Shown: positions 25,301 to 37,300 of the stretch, piece after piece | Layout: each line of letters begins with the position of its first letter | Numbering within the stretch: the first letter of the stretch is position 1 | Origin: Megaleporinus macrocephalus | Lineage: Eukaryota > Chordata > Actinopteri > Characiformes > Anostomidae | Length of the DNA: 64,000 nucleotides | NCBI GenBank assembly: GCA_021613375.1 | Contig: CM038704.1 | Span: forward strand, 36,888,162 to 36,952,161 | Direction: 5' to 3' | Translations under genes and position numbers: made by a program | Notes under the pieces: generated by a model | Seen by the model: only the letters and a program-made list of their open reading frames with translations | Told to the model about the DNA's origin: nothing | The model's database searches: none

Positions 25301-28300
25301 AGTGTAAATGTAAGGAGTAGAAAGTACAGATAATGGAGTGTAAATGTAAGCAGTAGAAAGTACTGATAATGGAGTGTAAATGTAAGAAGTAGAAAGTACT
25401 GATAATGGAGTGTAAATGTAAGGAGTAGAAAGTACTGATAATGGAGTGTAAATGTAAGGAGTAGAAAGTACAGATAATGGAGTGTAAATGTGAGGAGTAG
25501 AAAGTACAGATAATGGAGTGTAAATGTGAGGAGTAGAAAGTACTGATAATGGAGTGTAAATGTAAGGAGTAGAAAGTACTGATAATGGAGTGTAAATGTA
25601 AGGAGTAGAAGTAAAAAGTCAGATGAAAAATTATTACTTCAGTAAAGTATAAATAACCAAAATTTCTACTTAAGTAAGGTAATGAAGTATTTGTACTTCA
25701 TTACTTGACACTTCTGTAGATGATGTAGCTACCATGAGTACAGGCTGCTTCGAAATAAGCAAGATGATGAAATTTAAGCATAATCATTATAGACATTTGC
25801 AATTTTTTTATGACTGTATTGTTTGCAGCCCAGAGACGCCAGGCAGGACAAGCAATGGCCCGCCTAATGAGCACTGAGATTTCAGCACTGAACAGTTTTC
25901 AGAGCACACAGTGCAGAGGGCTTTTTTCAGATGAGCTTTATTTTCAGCATTTCAGAAAGCTATACGCGATAATCGTAACACCGGTAGGACCGGACACCAG
26001 TCGCTTATGCCCACTGATAAGAGAATCACCACCGCATTACAACAGTAATGGCCACTTGAGTCATGGGAGAAACGTTTTGGGTAATAGTAGCAGCAGTTCA
26101 CTGTTGTGTGGATGCTGTACGCCAGACAAGGAGATCAGGAGGAAGGGAATCATGTTTATATCATTGTTTTTGAATGTTTTTAATGACTTTCCTGGTTAAA
26201 GTAAAGGCTAAATATTAAGAAAAAATTTCCATCATCTTTTACACATTATGGCTATAGCAAGATTCTAACCTGTGTTAATTTCATCCTAGCATTAAAAAAC
26301 TTGTTATGCAGTATTTGGTTATTGTTTTCAAACTTTTTGATTTTTTTTGCTTGTGCTTTTTCAAGATGTAAAAAAAATGGTAAATGACAAGCACCCCCCC
26401 CCCCCCCCCTCAAAAAAAAAAAAAAGGGTTGGCCTCACAACTAGAAGTTAGATTGTAGATCCTAAATTGCCCCTAGGTGTGAGAGTGTGTGTGAAAATGG
26501 ATGTCTGTGTGTGATGGACTGGCAGCCTGTCCAGGGTGTTTACAGCCTTCCGCTTAATGAGCACTGGGATAGGCTCCAGCCCACCACCCCACAACGCAGA
26601 GGGATAAGTGGTTCATGTGAATGAATGAGTAATACTGTAACATTGCCTTTCCTTCAGTTCCTGTGGGCCTAATCAATGGGTAAGCTTGCCTGTTTGAATC
26701 TACTCAAATACCAAAAAAAAAACAAAAACAAAATGACTGGGGCATGCAGAAAGTGGGTGCTGACTTCAGGACTGCAATTATAGAAACAATTGTAATAAGT
26801 AAACGTTCTGAACATGGTGGCATTGGCAATGTTTATTACAGCGAGTCCAAAACAGTTAGGAGCGCATTCTGAAATATGACAACTTTTAAAATGTAAAAGT
26901 TTAAGTCAGCCGTTCGATCTCAGTGCTCAGTGTGTATTACAGTGTTTAATCTCACCGTGTGCCAGTGGGCATGTTTGTGTCGCATACCAACAATCTGATT
27001 CATCATCCCTCGTTAATGTGCTGACTCGTTATCACTCATCACTTATTAAGTTTATCCATAACAAGAGGGCGGAGAGATGATAAAGTGTGTCTGCGATCTG
27101 ATGTCAGTTATATATACACATTGTCATCTCGTCTCATACAGTACACTGTATATGTACTGTTGGATATCAATTAGCAATTAGCAAAAGTAAATAAATAAAT
27201 AGTCGCCTGTCACATCACATGTGGCATTATTTAAAACTCCAATAACCTCAACAACCTTGCTGCATCCCTGATTGTTCTCCTTTTGGTATTTCAAGCTTTT
27301 AAACCCTGGAGTAAGACTTAGATAAGATAAAAATAAAGAATGAAACAGGAGCGTTTCTATACTTGCAGGCGGGACTCAATTCAACAAGTATGATAAATCT
27401 ATTAAATGAAAATGAATTAAATATTACATACATACATTTTTTATAAGCCTCAGACATCATCAGGCGCAGGAGGTTCTGAGGGTTTCCCCACTGGCTCTAC
27501 TCAAATCGTATTTGTGATCTGAGGAGTTTATGTTTCACTAATGAATACAACTGATATATAAAGAAACACAGCAGGACATGCGGGATTATGTTTCAATGGG
27601 ACGTAAAACATGTCAGACTGAAACTAAGTTTAATGTGTTTTCAGTGTTTATTGGCATTTAAGGAGCCATACGATGTAAAACTGTGTCATAGTTGAATAAG
27701 TAGAGATCAGTACATAAAATTGGCATACCATGAACCTCAAACACTTTTGTTTCTCCTTCAAATGCAAATCCTACAACTTTTGCATGCTCTACATCTCCTA
27801 CCTTCTTCATCTCTCTCCCTTTTCTGATGATTTAATCCTGCTGCTACCCTGCATTTACCCATTCTGCCATCATTAACCCCCTGAGAGAAGAAACCAAGGC
27901 TATTAATGAATGCCGCTCACCATCAATTACTGTTTCCACCTGAGATTCCTACAGTTTGACTGCTTGAAACCACATGTGCTGCTCTGTAGTGACAAGCCGG
28001 AAAATATGTTGGCATTACAGAAACATCCTACTCTGTAATCAAGGCCTTAAAAGACCAGGGAAGATAATTAGATTAATTAGATCCATTAATCAGGTGCCTG
28101 GCTCAATAAAGTGTAAACACATCGGCCAAGTCCTGAAAGAGTCTGAGCACGTCTGTTGTGCCACTGTAAAAATGAGTGCTTTTGAATCTAGACTAAAGCC
28201 TAAGAGATCTTTAACGCAGCCGTATGCTTTGTTTACATGCAGTCTTCTATTCTGCTATTAATAAACCCAAGAGCTTTCTCAGGATAATGCCACAATATAT

Positions 28301-31300
28301 ATGAACACTGAAATCGTTTCAGAGTAATCAGACTGAATGCAATCTCATTCGACATAAATGAAGTGGATTAATGCTTTGAAAGGAGGATATTAGCAACTAA
28401 TAGACACATAAATGCTCAAATCTGATTGCTCCCTCAATCGGAACAGCTGCAATCAATCAGCACATGGCAAACAAATGTCTATTGCTCCTCAATAATGTGG
28501 CAGGTGTTACTAATCATGAAAAATGTTTCTCAAGAGAATGGCACTGTTTAAAATAGCCTACTACATACTGCTCGCATACTAACTGTGCCTGGAAGTAGCA
28601 AGTGGTATGCAGTACGTGACCAAGACACATTTCTCCACTGGATGATGTACCACTCCAGCATGCAACTAGGGTTCTCTTCATGATGTAAGACATCCCAACA
28701 CAATAATTTCAGCTAGACAGAAACACGAAACATGGCACATACGTAGTTACAATATATCCTGGTGCAGTAGCAGTTTACGATATATACTGGTAGCAGTATG
28801 TAGAGTATATTATATAATATACCATTACTCTTAAAGTATAGTATATGCAGTATAAACTTGTGTAGCATACAGTGTACATTATATATTGATACAGTATATA
28901 GTGATGCAGCATGCAGTGTACAGTATTTACTGGAAAAGTATGCAGTGTAGAGTATATACTGGTGCAGTTTGCAGTATACAATATATACTTGTGCATTATA
29001 GAGTATAACAGTATATACTGGCACAGTATGTAGTTTATATTATACTTTGGTGTATTAAGCAGTATCCAGCATTTGGTACAGTATGTAGTTTAGAGCATAT
29101 ACTGGAACATTATGTAGTCTACAGTATATACTGGTACAGTATTTAATATACATTATATGTTGGAATATTATGCAGCATTTAGTATATAGTTTATACTGGT
29201 ACAGTATGTAGCTTACATTATATTTTGTTATGTAGCTTACAGTATATACTACTATATTATGCAGTAGACATTATATACTGGTACTGTTTGTAGTATACAT
29301 TATATGTTAATATAGTAGACAGTATCTAACATATGGTTTATATGGGTATATTATGTAGTCCACAATATATGCTAGTACAGTATGTAGTTTACTGTATATA
29401 CAACTATATTATGCAGTAGACATTCTATACTGGTGTTGATTGTAGTATACATTATATGTTAATATAGTAGACAGTATCTAACATGTGGTTTATATGGGTA
29501 TATTATGTAGTCCACAATATATGCTGGTACAGTATGTAGTTTACTGTATATACTACTATATTATGCAGTAGACATTATATACTGGTACTGTATGTAGTAT
29601 ACATTATAGGTTAATATCGTATACAGTATCTAACATGTGGTTTATATGGGTACATTATGTGGTCCACAGTATATGCTAGTACAGTGTGTAGTTTACTGTA
29701 TATACTGGTACCACATGGAGTAAACAGCTTAGATAGACCTTACCTTTGTCCTCATGATCTCTCGGACTGCTGTCTCAAACTCCTCAGAGTTGTTGTAGTC
29801 CACGGTCATGACATGAGGCCGCCCGATGTATTGCTCAGCATACGGGTGCTGAGAGGACACCTGTCGCAGACAGACAGCAAATATACCTGGACATTATTCA
29901 GCTGGTTCATCTGACCCATGGTATCAAGCCAGCATCGTGGGCAATGAAACCAGCTCTTAACCTCCAGTGAAACTTAAATTGTTCCAAAACTGCACTTTGC
30001 AGAATATTATATTTTCATATGAGATGCTGACCTCAGGCAACCCACAGTGCAGCCACTCTTAAGCCCTGCTTCTCAGATTCATGAATAGCGAAGAAAGATT
30101 CACAGGCCCTTATGACGGCTCTTTGATCAGTATGCAGTTCACATCTCCGCTAGGCTCTCTGCTAAGCTAAACTGTCAAAGTTGCTACTTTCAGGACTCGA
30201 GGTTCTGCTGTGAGGAGTTCAAATTGCACGGAAAAAAAGCTCATCACAAAAAAATCCCCACAGGGCCACAGTGTCAGCACATTGGTGGGTTGTCAGGTTT
30301 AGGTCAGCTGCACTTTTTCCAACATAAAAATCTGCCTGTGAAGAAAAAGATCTCCAGAGTAATTTGATCATTTTCTCCTACTGCTGCCTTGCAATTCACC
30401 AAAATGAAGTGGCTAACTTTGAATGTAATAAAAGCCTCATTTCAATCACATTTGAGGCAAATGAAAGCTAGCAGGAAGCAGTTAGCAAGATTTCATTACC
30501 ATGCTGCTAACTGGCCTTCACGTTTAATTGGCAGCTCCAGCACATTCGAGTGGCTCACCTCTCTGGATGTAGGTTTCCCCCTGAAAAACTCATGATTGAG
30601 AGAGCTGTGCGGAGGGTGGAACTTGGGTTGCAGGTAAATGCACCCATTGGCAATTGCTTCCAAGGGGGCGGGGCCTTCATAGGGAAAACCGAAACCAATG
30701 AAGAGCTGTGATAAAACAATAAGAAAAGTCAAGGAAAGTCTTAATTAAGACTACAAAACAAATGTTCCATTAGTGCTTTAATGTAATCAGCTATTAAACG
30801 TCACCTTGGCCTTGCGCAAAAGTTGTTGCAACTCCTGCTGGGGAAGTAGTCCGTGGTTCTTAACAAAGGCTGGGACCTCTGGAGGGCGCTGTGTCTCGTA
30901 GTACACCGTCCCATGTACCTCCATGTAGCGATGCAGAATTTCTAGGAATTTTTCTTTACCCTGGAAAGTGAACACCAGGGTCAGACAAAGCCCAAATAAC
31001 AAACTCAACCTTTCACATGTCTGCAGCTGCTTTAAACAGGTCTTAAAAATGTGATTGGAGTGAATGGAGACGAACATTTTTTAAGTCTTCAAATCCAGTT
31101 CTTTGAACCCAGTTGTCTAAATTGAAGATCCTGGTGTTAGTGGTAGGTTTGTGATCTGATGGTCAGTCAATGTTTGCTAATGAAGTAAAACCAGGACTGG
31201 AGTTTAGATGTTCATGCTAACAAAATAGAATAACAAAATCTGATAAAAGTCTATCTATAAAATTTTGTCTGGTCAGGCATCTTGCATGTGTGTCCAACCA

Positions 31301-34300
31301 GAATGGACAGCAAACAAAGACCACCTCTCTATAATACTGAATAATTGCTTTACTGTTTCTTGTAACATTTTGAAGAGATAATGCCCAACTTCTTTCACCA
31401 GCTAGTCTTCCAATCAGTGCAGACACTTACATGTTGGCAGTGGGTTGGTAGGACTAGAAAGAGTAGAATTTATTTATAGGAAGACCCAGTGAGATTTCAT
31501 TTTGAGTGGGTGCTCTAGTACACAATTTAAATCATGGAAAAAAACCCAATAATGATCAATTTGACGAGAATAAAGCGCATAAAGTGAATAAAGCAAAAAC
31601 ACAAATATGAAAGAAATAGACACAAAATGTTAATGTTTAACATTTGCAGTTATTTGCAGTGTGTTCCTAATTGTGGTTTGAGCACAATAGTGTGAACAAT
31701 TCTGTAATTTAAAAACATTCTATGAATTTGATGTAGACTTTTTCCTGGGGCCTTTCCCAAGAGGCCCGCTGAGTCAATTTTATCTTTAAAAACACTTAAT
31801 GCGATGAGCTCTGCCAAGTTTGTGATTTAAAATGTTCTCGGTGTAAGGTGAATTCAAAGCAAGAGGTTTCCCCCAGTTCTAAGTTCACTCTTGGCACCAC
31901 AAGTAATAGAGTGTGAACAAAGGTCACATGATTCTTCTAACCTGATTAACTATGAGGTTGAGTAAGTTGGTAGCTGTCCAATAAGCACTTTATTGGTAAA
32001 AATGCCTTTATCTTCTGTATGATAGTGAAGTCTATTGACCATTAGAATAAGGATCACAGTAGTACATAGAATATCCATCTTTAGGTATAATAATGATAAA
32101 GCCCACTGCACTGTTACTGTGCTCCCAACACACTCAATCCAACCAATCAGCTTATTAAGAGCCCATTATTGCATTAAAGAGGATGTGTTAAGATAGAAAA
32201 AGCACTTAATTATGCAGGAGATTGGACCTTCAGGACCAAGGTTAAAAAATAAGTGTTATAAGTAATATCCTCTTAATCAAAAACAGGTATTAAATAGGTA
32301 TTAAATAAAAAGACAGTGATAATGGAGTAGAAGTCTTGGAGGTCTTTTAATCCAGACCCTGAATCTAGTGTCTGGTACTGGTATTCGCTAGTAGTACAAC
32401 ACCAGGTGGTCCATCTCTTACATTGTTAACTAACAGTGATTACGAAAACTGGATTACAGATCGCGATTTAAAGGAAAGTTTTGGCCAATGAGACCTGGAA
32501 TTGGCATGAATTCAATTAATTTAATTGCATTCACATTTCATTGTCCTCAGCAGCGATAAAGACACCACTATTATTCATGCTGATTTATAAATTGCTGTGA
32601 ATTCACCAAAGAATATGAAGAGCGCTTTCTCCCTTCCGCTCTATATGAACCACCGAACCACAACAGCTGAGAAAGACCCACCCGTTTAGCCCATGGGTTA
32701 AGTCTCCAAACATTTTAAATGTCACCTGGCACCACATCAAAGCCATGGCTGCCCCCTCACACTGAACGCTCTCACTGTGACAAGCCCCATGGCGGCCTTG
32801 TCACCGTGGCTGGAATGTAAAGCAGGGTTGCAGCTTCTGGATCTGAGGAGCAGCACCATGCTTGCAGAAGCTGCTTGCATATTTTAATGGCTTTCCAAAC
32901 CAGGCTTGCCCAATAATAATGGAGGTGCAGACAGGAGACAGACTAGCTGACAGAGGGCTTATCCTAGGGGACCACTGTACTGGGGAGTCTAGTTTTAATG
33001 CAAATGCACCCAATTTCATTTCATCAGCAGCTGATTATAAGGTTTTAGAAACTGATATCAGAAACATTATAGGAAAGAGGAAACCAAACATGTTCCCCAG
33101 GAGTCAGAGATAAATTTACAGATAAATACATACATTGGCTGTTGGTTCTAAAGGACTGAGTTCTTCATAACAGTAAGACCAACACTATAGTCATTATAGA
33201 CCAATATTATAACATTTAAGACCAACAGTGTAGTCAAGGGGTCAGCTATGAGGGACCACTGTACTAAAGTGTACATTTTAGGTTACTGTTGTACTGGGCA
33301 TCTCTCACCTTTTATTTAATTTAATACTAAATCTACAGCTGAAAATATCATAGGTGCTTCTCTACATCCTTCCACTGTGAGAAGAAACCTCAAAGCTATG
33401 GGTGTGAAAGGATTTGTAGCTGTTCAAGAAGCTTCTCACTGAGTAAAGGTGATATACACACATCAAACAAAGATGCTGGTGTTCTGAGAACAATAAATTG
33501 ACCATCCAGTCTGTCCAGACTGGAATTTACTGAATCATAAGAGGCCAAAAAAGGCAGGACTTTGGAGGATTTGAACTTGAAACTGAATGTGAAATAAGAA
33601 GAATAGAAGGTGTGATAAAGGTAAAGAGTGGATACAACAAATTCTGAAAAATATGGTACTACAATTAGTCTATTGAGGATTCTGTGTAATTTTCCGTTAA
33701 GTATCGTTTCTCTTTTTTCTGATAACTTGGCCGTCTAGACTGAAAAATATCTGGTATCTGACATTTGCACAGTATTTTACACCTAAATCAAATCATCAGC
33801 TAATTATAAAAGCATCCATGAATCTGAATTCAATTAAAGGAGTGGAAAAAAGCAAACTGTGACAGTCCCCCAATGCTTTCACTTCGAATCACTGCCCTAC
33901 TTATTCCTAAGTTTGTCTAAAGTCAATTGAACAAGATAAACCTTGTCTCTGCAGTGTTTACCTTCTACTGATACAAGGCAGGAAGGATGGATGGATGGAT
34001 GCTTTGAACCCAAAGGAACCCAAAGGAAATTGAGGTAAAAAACAGAGATGATACCAGAAATGGTTATGTTAGCATTGGTACTACTGCCTGTAAGCCATGT
34101 TTCCAAGACACAAGGTAATCCACTTTTTTTATCAGCAAAGAAAAACTCTCCACTACAGTGATGCAAAGAAACTTTAGATGGTTTAGCGAACATGATTAGG
34201 AGCTGTACCAACACAAGCAAGATGGAGAAATTTAACTTGGTGGCTGCTTTAGGTTTATAGTCATTTACAGTCATTTACATTGATTTACCATCTTTTTATT

Positions 34301-37300
34301 GCTGTGCAGCTCAGAGACACAAGTCAGGATGAGCAATGGCCAAGTTAATTAGGGCTGAAATCTCCATGACACTCCAACAATGTCCACCTTGACGAAACTG
34401 AGCGTGGCTTCTAATGTGAATTTTCAGTTCCACCTGAAGTGGCACCAGAATGTTCCACCTTGTTACTGGGAAAGCAAACACACCAGACAGTTCTGGGAAC
34501 AGTTCGGCATTTGTCGAATGTCAAAAAAGCAACCCTCGAAAAATGGTGCTCCAAGATCGTACCATCTGTAGGGTCTATCATTTCCAGTCCCCAGCCACCA
34601 AGATAATCAGCACTGCATTATACACACTGGACACCTGCCTGAAGTGCACTGTGGTGGGTGAAGCATTTTGCTTAAGCGTCATAGCAGTTCACAAGATCTG
34701 CAGTGAAATACAATATAGTGGTCTTTTTTCCATTCAATGTTTTCAAAAGTTGCCAAAAATTGTTCGCTGGACAACCAACTACAGAACACTGCATGCCACC
34801 TCCAATTTCTAGGCATAGCCGCTAGCTCGTCGGTTTTGTTGGCCAAGGAGTTCACATTCCCCATCCCCACTGAGGGAGTAGATGTGTTTCTCTATTCGCT
34901 TAGCCTTTAGCTTAGTGCTGGCTCTGCATCCTCTATGTGTGTGCCTCAGTTTCTCCAGTACGTTGTGCATTATGCCAACGTGGCACTTTATTTGAAGTGT
35001 GAGTAGCTCCTCTCTCGAGTAAAGAAGGTTTCTGCCACTCGCCAGCATAAAAGAAAGCACCATATCTACTTGGATGCAGAAAATAAACATGTAGTAGAGA
35101 AACACCGTGGCACAGAGCTACTGGGTAGGCTGCCACTCATGTTGGCACTGGAACTGCAAAACGATTTGCAACACAGGAATTTGCAATGAAGCTTGAGATG
35201 CCAAGTGTGCATTTACTGTGCATTTGCATCAGCAGCAATAGAGATATGTATACATCTAATTCATACTGGTTAGAAAAAACCCAGCATAAATCATCAATTT
35301 CTCAAGTGAGGAGCATTAGTTAAACGATATTGTTAATACTGCTATTCTTTGTATGAGCTGTTGCTGTTTTGCTGTGTTGGTTGATCTGTGTGTGATTAGT
35401 TCAGACTCAGTGAGGGGAATGAGGAGAGTGCACGCTGAGTTTGCATCACTCATAAAGTAATGTAGCCGTGAGAAGAAGTTCGCGTGTCCCGTGTCTGTTT
35501 AAAACACATATTCTTTATCACCCCCCTCTCTCAGGTGTGAAATACCCACAGTAAATGCAAGAATAGTGTCTCTAGAGACACCTGTGTATGTAACATTCTG
35601 TTTAGTTGCTGTTAAAAGAGTGAAATAAGGAACTTTTAACCAGCGTTTGTGAACCGCATGCAGCCAGCTAAGCCGAGTAGCTTGGTGCTCCAGTAAAGCT
35701 AAAATGGTAGCCTAGCTTAATTTTCGTAGAACACATGTTCATTTTATTGATGGATTTATGTAATAATTCATAGTTTTTGTTGTGTGTATTTTGTATTCAT
35801 ATTCAAATGGCTGTACATGTTTTTTTTTCTTTTTTTAAAGACTAAACTAAGCGTGCATTATTTTAGAAATGGCCACATGTGTTTTGCACACAGCGGAATT
35901 TGACCTCTGCATTTAACCCATCCATGCAGTGAAACACCCACATATATACACACACTAGTGAACATACACACTAGGCGGGAAGTGAGCACACGTGCCCAGG
36001 GCAGTGGGCAGCCCTATCCACAGCGCCTGGGGAGCAGTGGGGGTTAGTTGCCTTGCTCAAGGGATCAAGACAGCAACCTTCCGGTCACAAGACCGGATCC
36101 TTAACCTTCAGGCCACAACTGCTCCCAATTTTTGCCCCTATTTTAATCTGGTTGGCAAAAACGTGTGCATATTGTTACGTTTGAGGAGACTGAGGAGTCG
36201 AATACACACGCAGATGAGGATTCAGGGTTTTAATGAAGTCCATGGTGATGATCAACAGGCAACAGGCAGAACAAAACAATGAAATACAGCAGACACGTAG
36301 CTAAACACAACAACTCACAGAAACGACTCACAGACAGATTCACAGAAAATGTCGGACCAAACAGACTGCAAAACCAAGGTATATAATAATGTACCCTTAT
36401 TAGACAGAAAACATGAAACACCTGGACACAGGAGGGGTTACAGATATGATCCAGGTGGGGGGAGACACAAGGGGCACATGATCACACGAGAAACATAAAC
36501 AGAAGCACGTGGAACTGACAGGATGTGAACAGACAGACAAGGATAGGCAGGGTGTGACACATATAAGTTATGTTTTTTCCATTGAGTATACAGAGAGCTG
36601 AATGTAATGAATATTGCTTTGATGCATAATACTTGATCACTCATAAAGTAATGCAGCCGTGAACAGAAGTTCGAGTGTCCTGTGTCTGTTTAAAACGTAT
36701 ATTCTCTATCACCCCCTTCTCTCAGGGGCCTAACATCTGCAGTTCTCCTTTGACATTCCATTCACCTCTGTATCGGCCCGAATACAAGGGACACTCTCAG
36801 AGTCTTGGGGTAAGTTCATGCCCTGCAAGTGAGGGTACAGAGGGTATTAAAAGTGTAGCCCCTTTGACACAAGAACACATATCTGGATTAACCATGAGAA
36901 CAGGAGAGAGCCCCCGCCGTGCCAAGTCTCCACAGGCTCTTCTCATAACGGGATTTAGGGACTTTCAAAGCAGCAAAAGAATTAAGCCTCAAATATATCA
37001 GAGCCTTTTAGTTTTTTTCTTTTTTTTTTTTCCCTGAGACTCCCTTAACTAATGTCCCTGTGCCACCAAGGGAGAGAAAAGCTACCCAGCTCAAAGCGAT
37101 CAGATGAAATCCATCTACTTTGGTATAGTACAAGGAAGCTTTCTGCATCCAAATCGCCTGGCAATTTCACTGAGGACACGTGAAGGTTGACAACACGCAA
37201 ATAGTCTCAGTTTCTGAATGTATGGTCTAGTTTTTGGAGTTAAATCCAAGGTTTAAAAAAAACGTAGCGCCTTCCTATTGACTTCCATAAAGCTGCTAAG

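Larger units (their letters stand above)
23870..25950 (+). repeat. Dispersed repeat family R1, copy split by a hAT element
   Basis: The left flank (GGCAAAGAAACTTTAGATG) and right flank (AGCAAGATGATGAAATTTAA; AGCAATGGCC-GCCTAATGAGCACTGA) are continuous in the related copy at 34,140-34,450. A third copy lies inverted at 53,530-53,770. The class is unknown. Confidence 0.65.
22550..29743 (-). other. mgat5b intron: contents
   Basis: The intron holds a CpG-containing complex stretch (22,590-23,520), a hAT element with a 36-bp array (23,947-25,716), a V-SINE-type tail (26,428-26,632) and a satellite (28,730-29,706). Between 26,640 and 28,700 no element was recognised. TAAT-rich complex sequence at about 28,040-28,480 might be conserved. 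Confidence 0.6.
35449..36727. repeat. Pair of direct repeats of about 90 bp, 1.19 kb apart
   Basis: ATCACTCATAAAGTAATG starts a shared block at about 35,449-35,537 and 36,638-36,727, ending TCTCTCAGG. I estimate roughly 90% identity. A SINE and a solo LTR lie between them. Confidence 0.8.

Noticed and set aside
24519..25612. CRISPR-like regular array
   Set aside because: There are no unique spacers. The whole 36-bp unit repeats, and the DNA is vertebrate. The same reasoning excludes the 42-, 71- and 24-bp arrays.
28713..29024. Tyrosine-rich frames on the minus strand
   Set aside because: They come from the degenerate ACAGTATATAC satellite. Codon content follows the repeat.
35870..36126. Functional tRNA gene in the SINE head
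   Set aside because: The B box is degenerate and no cloverleaf or anticodon arm can be drawn. It is a SINE promoter relic.
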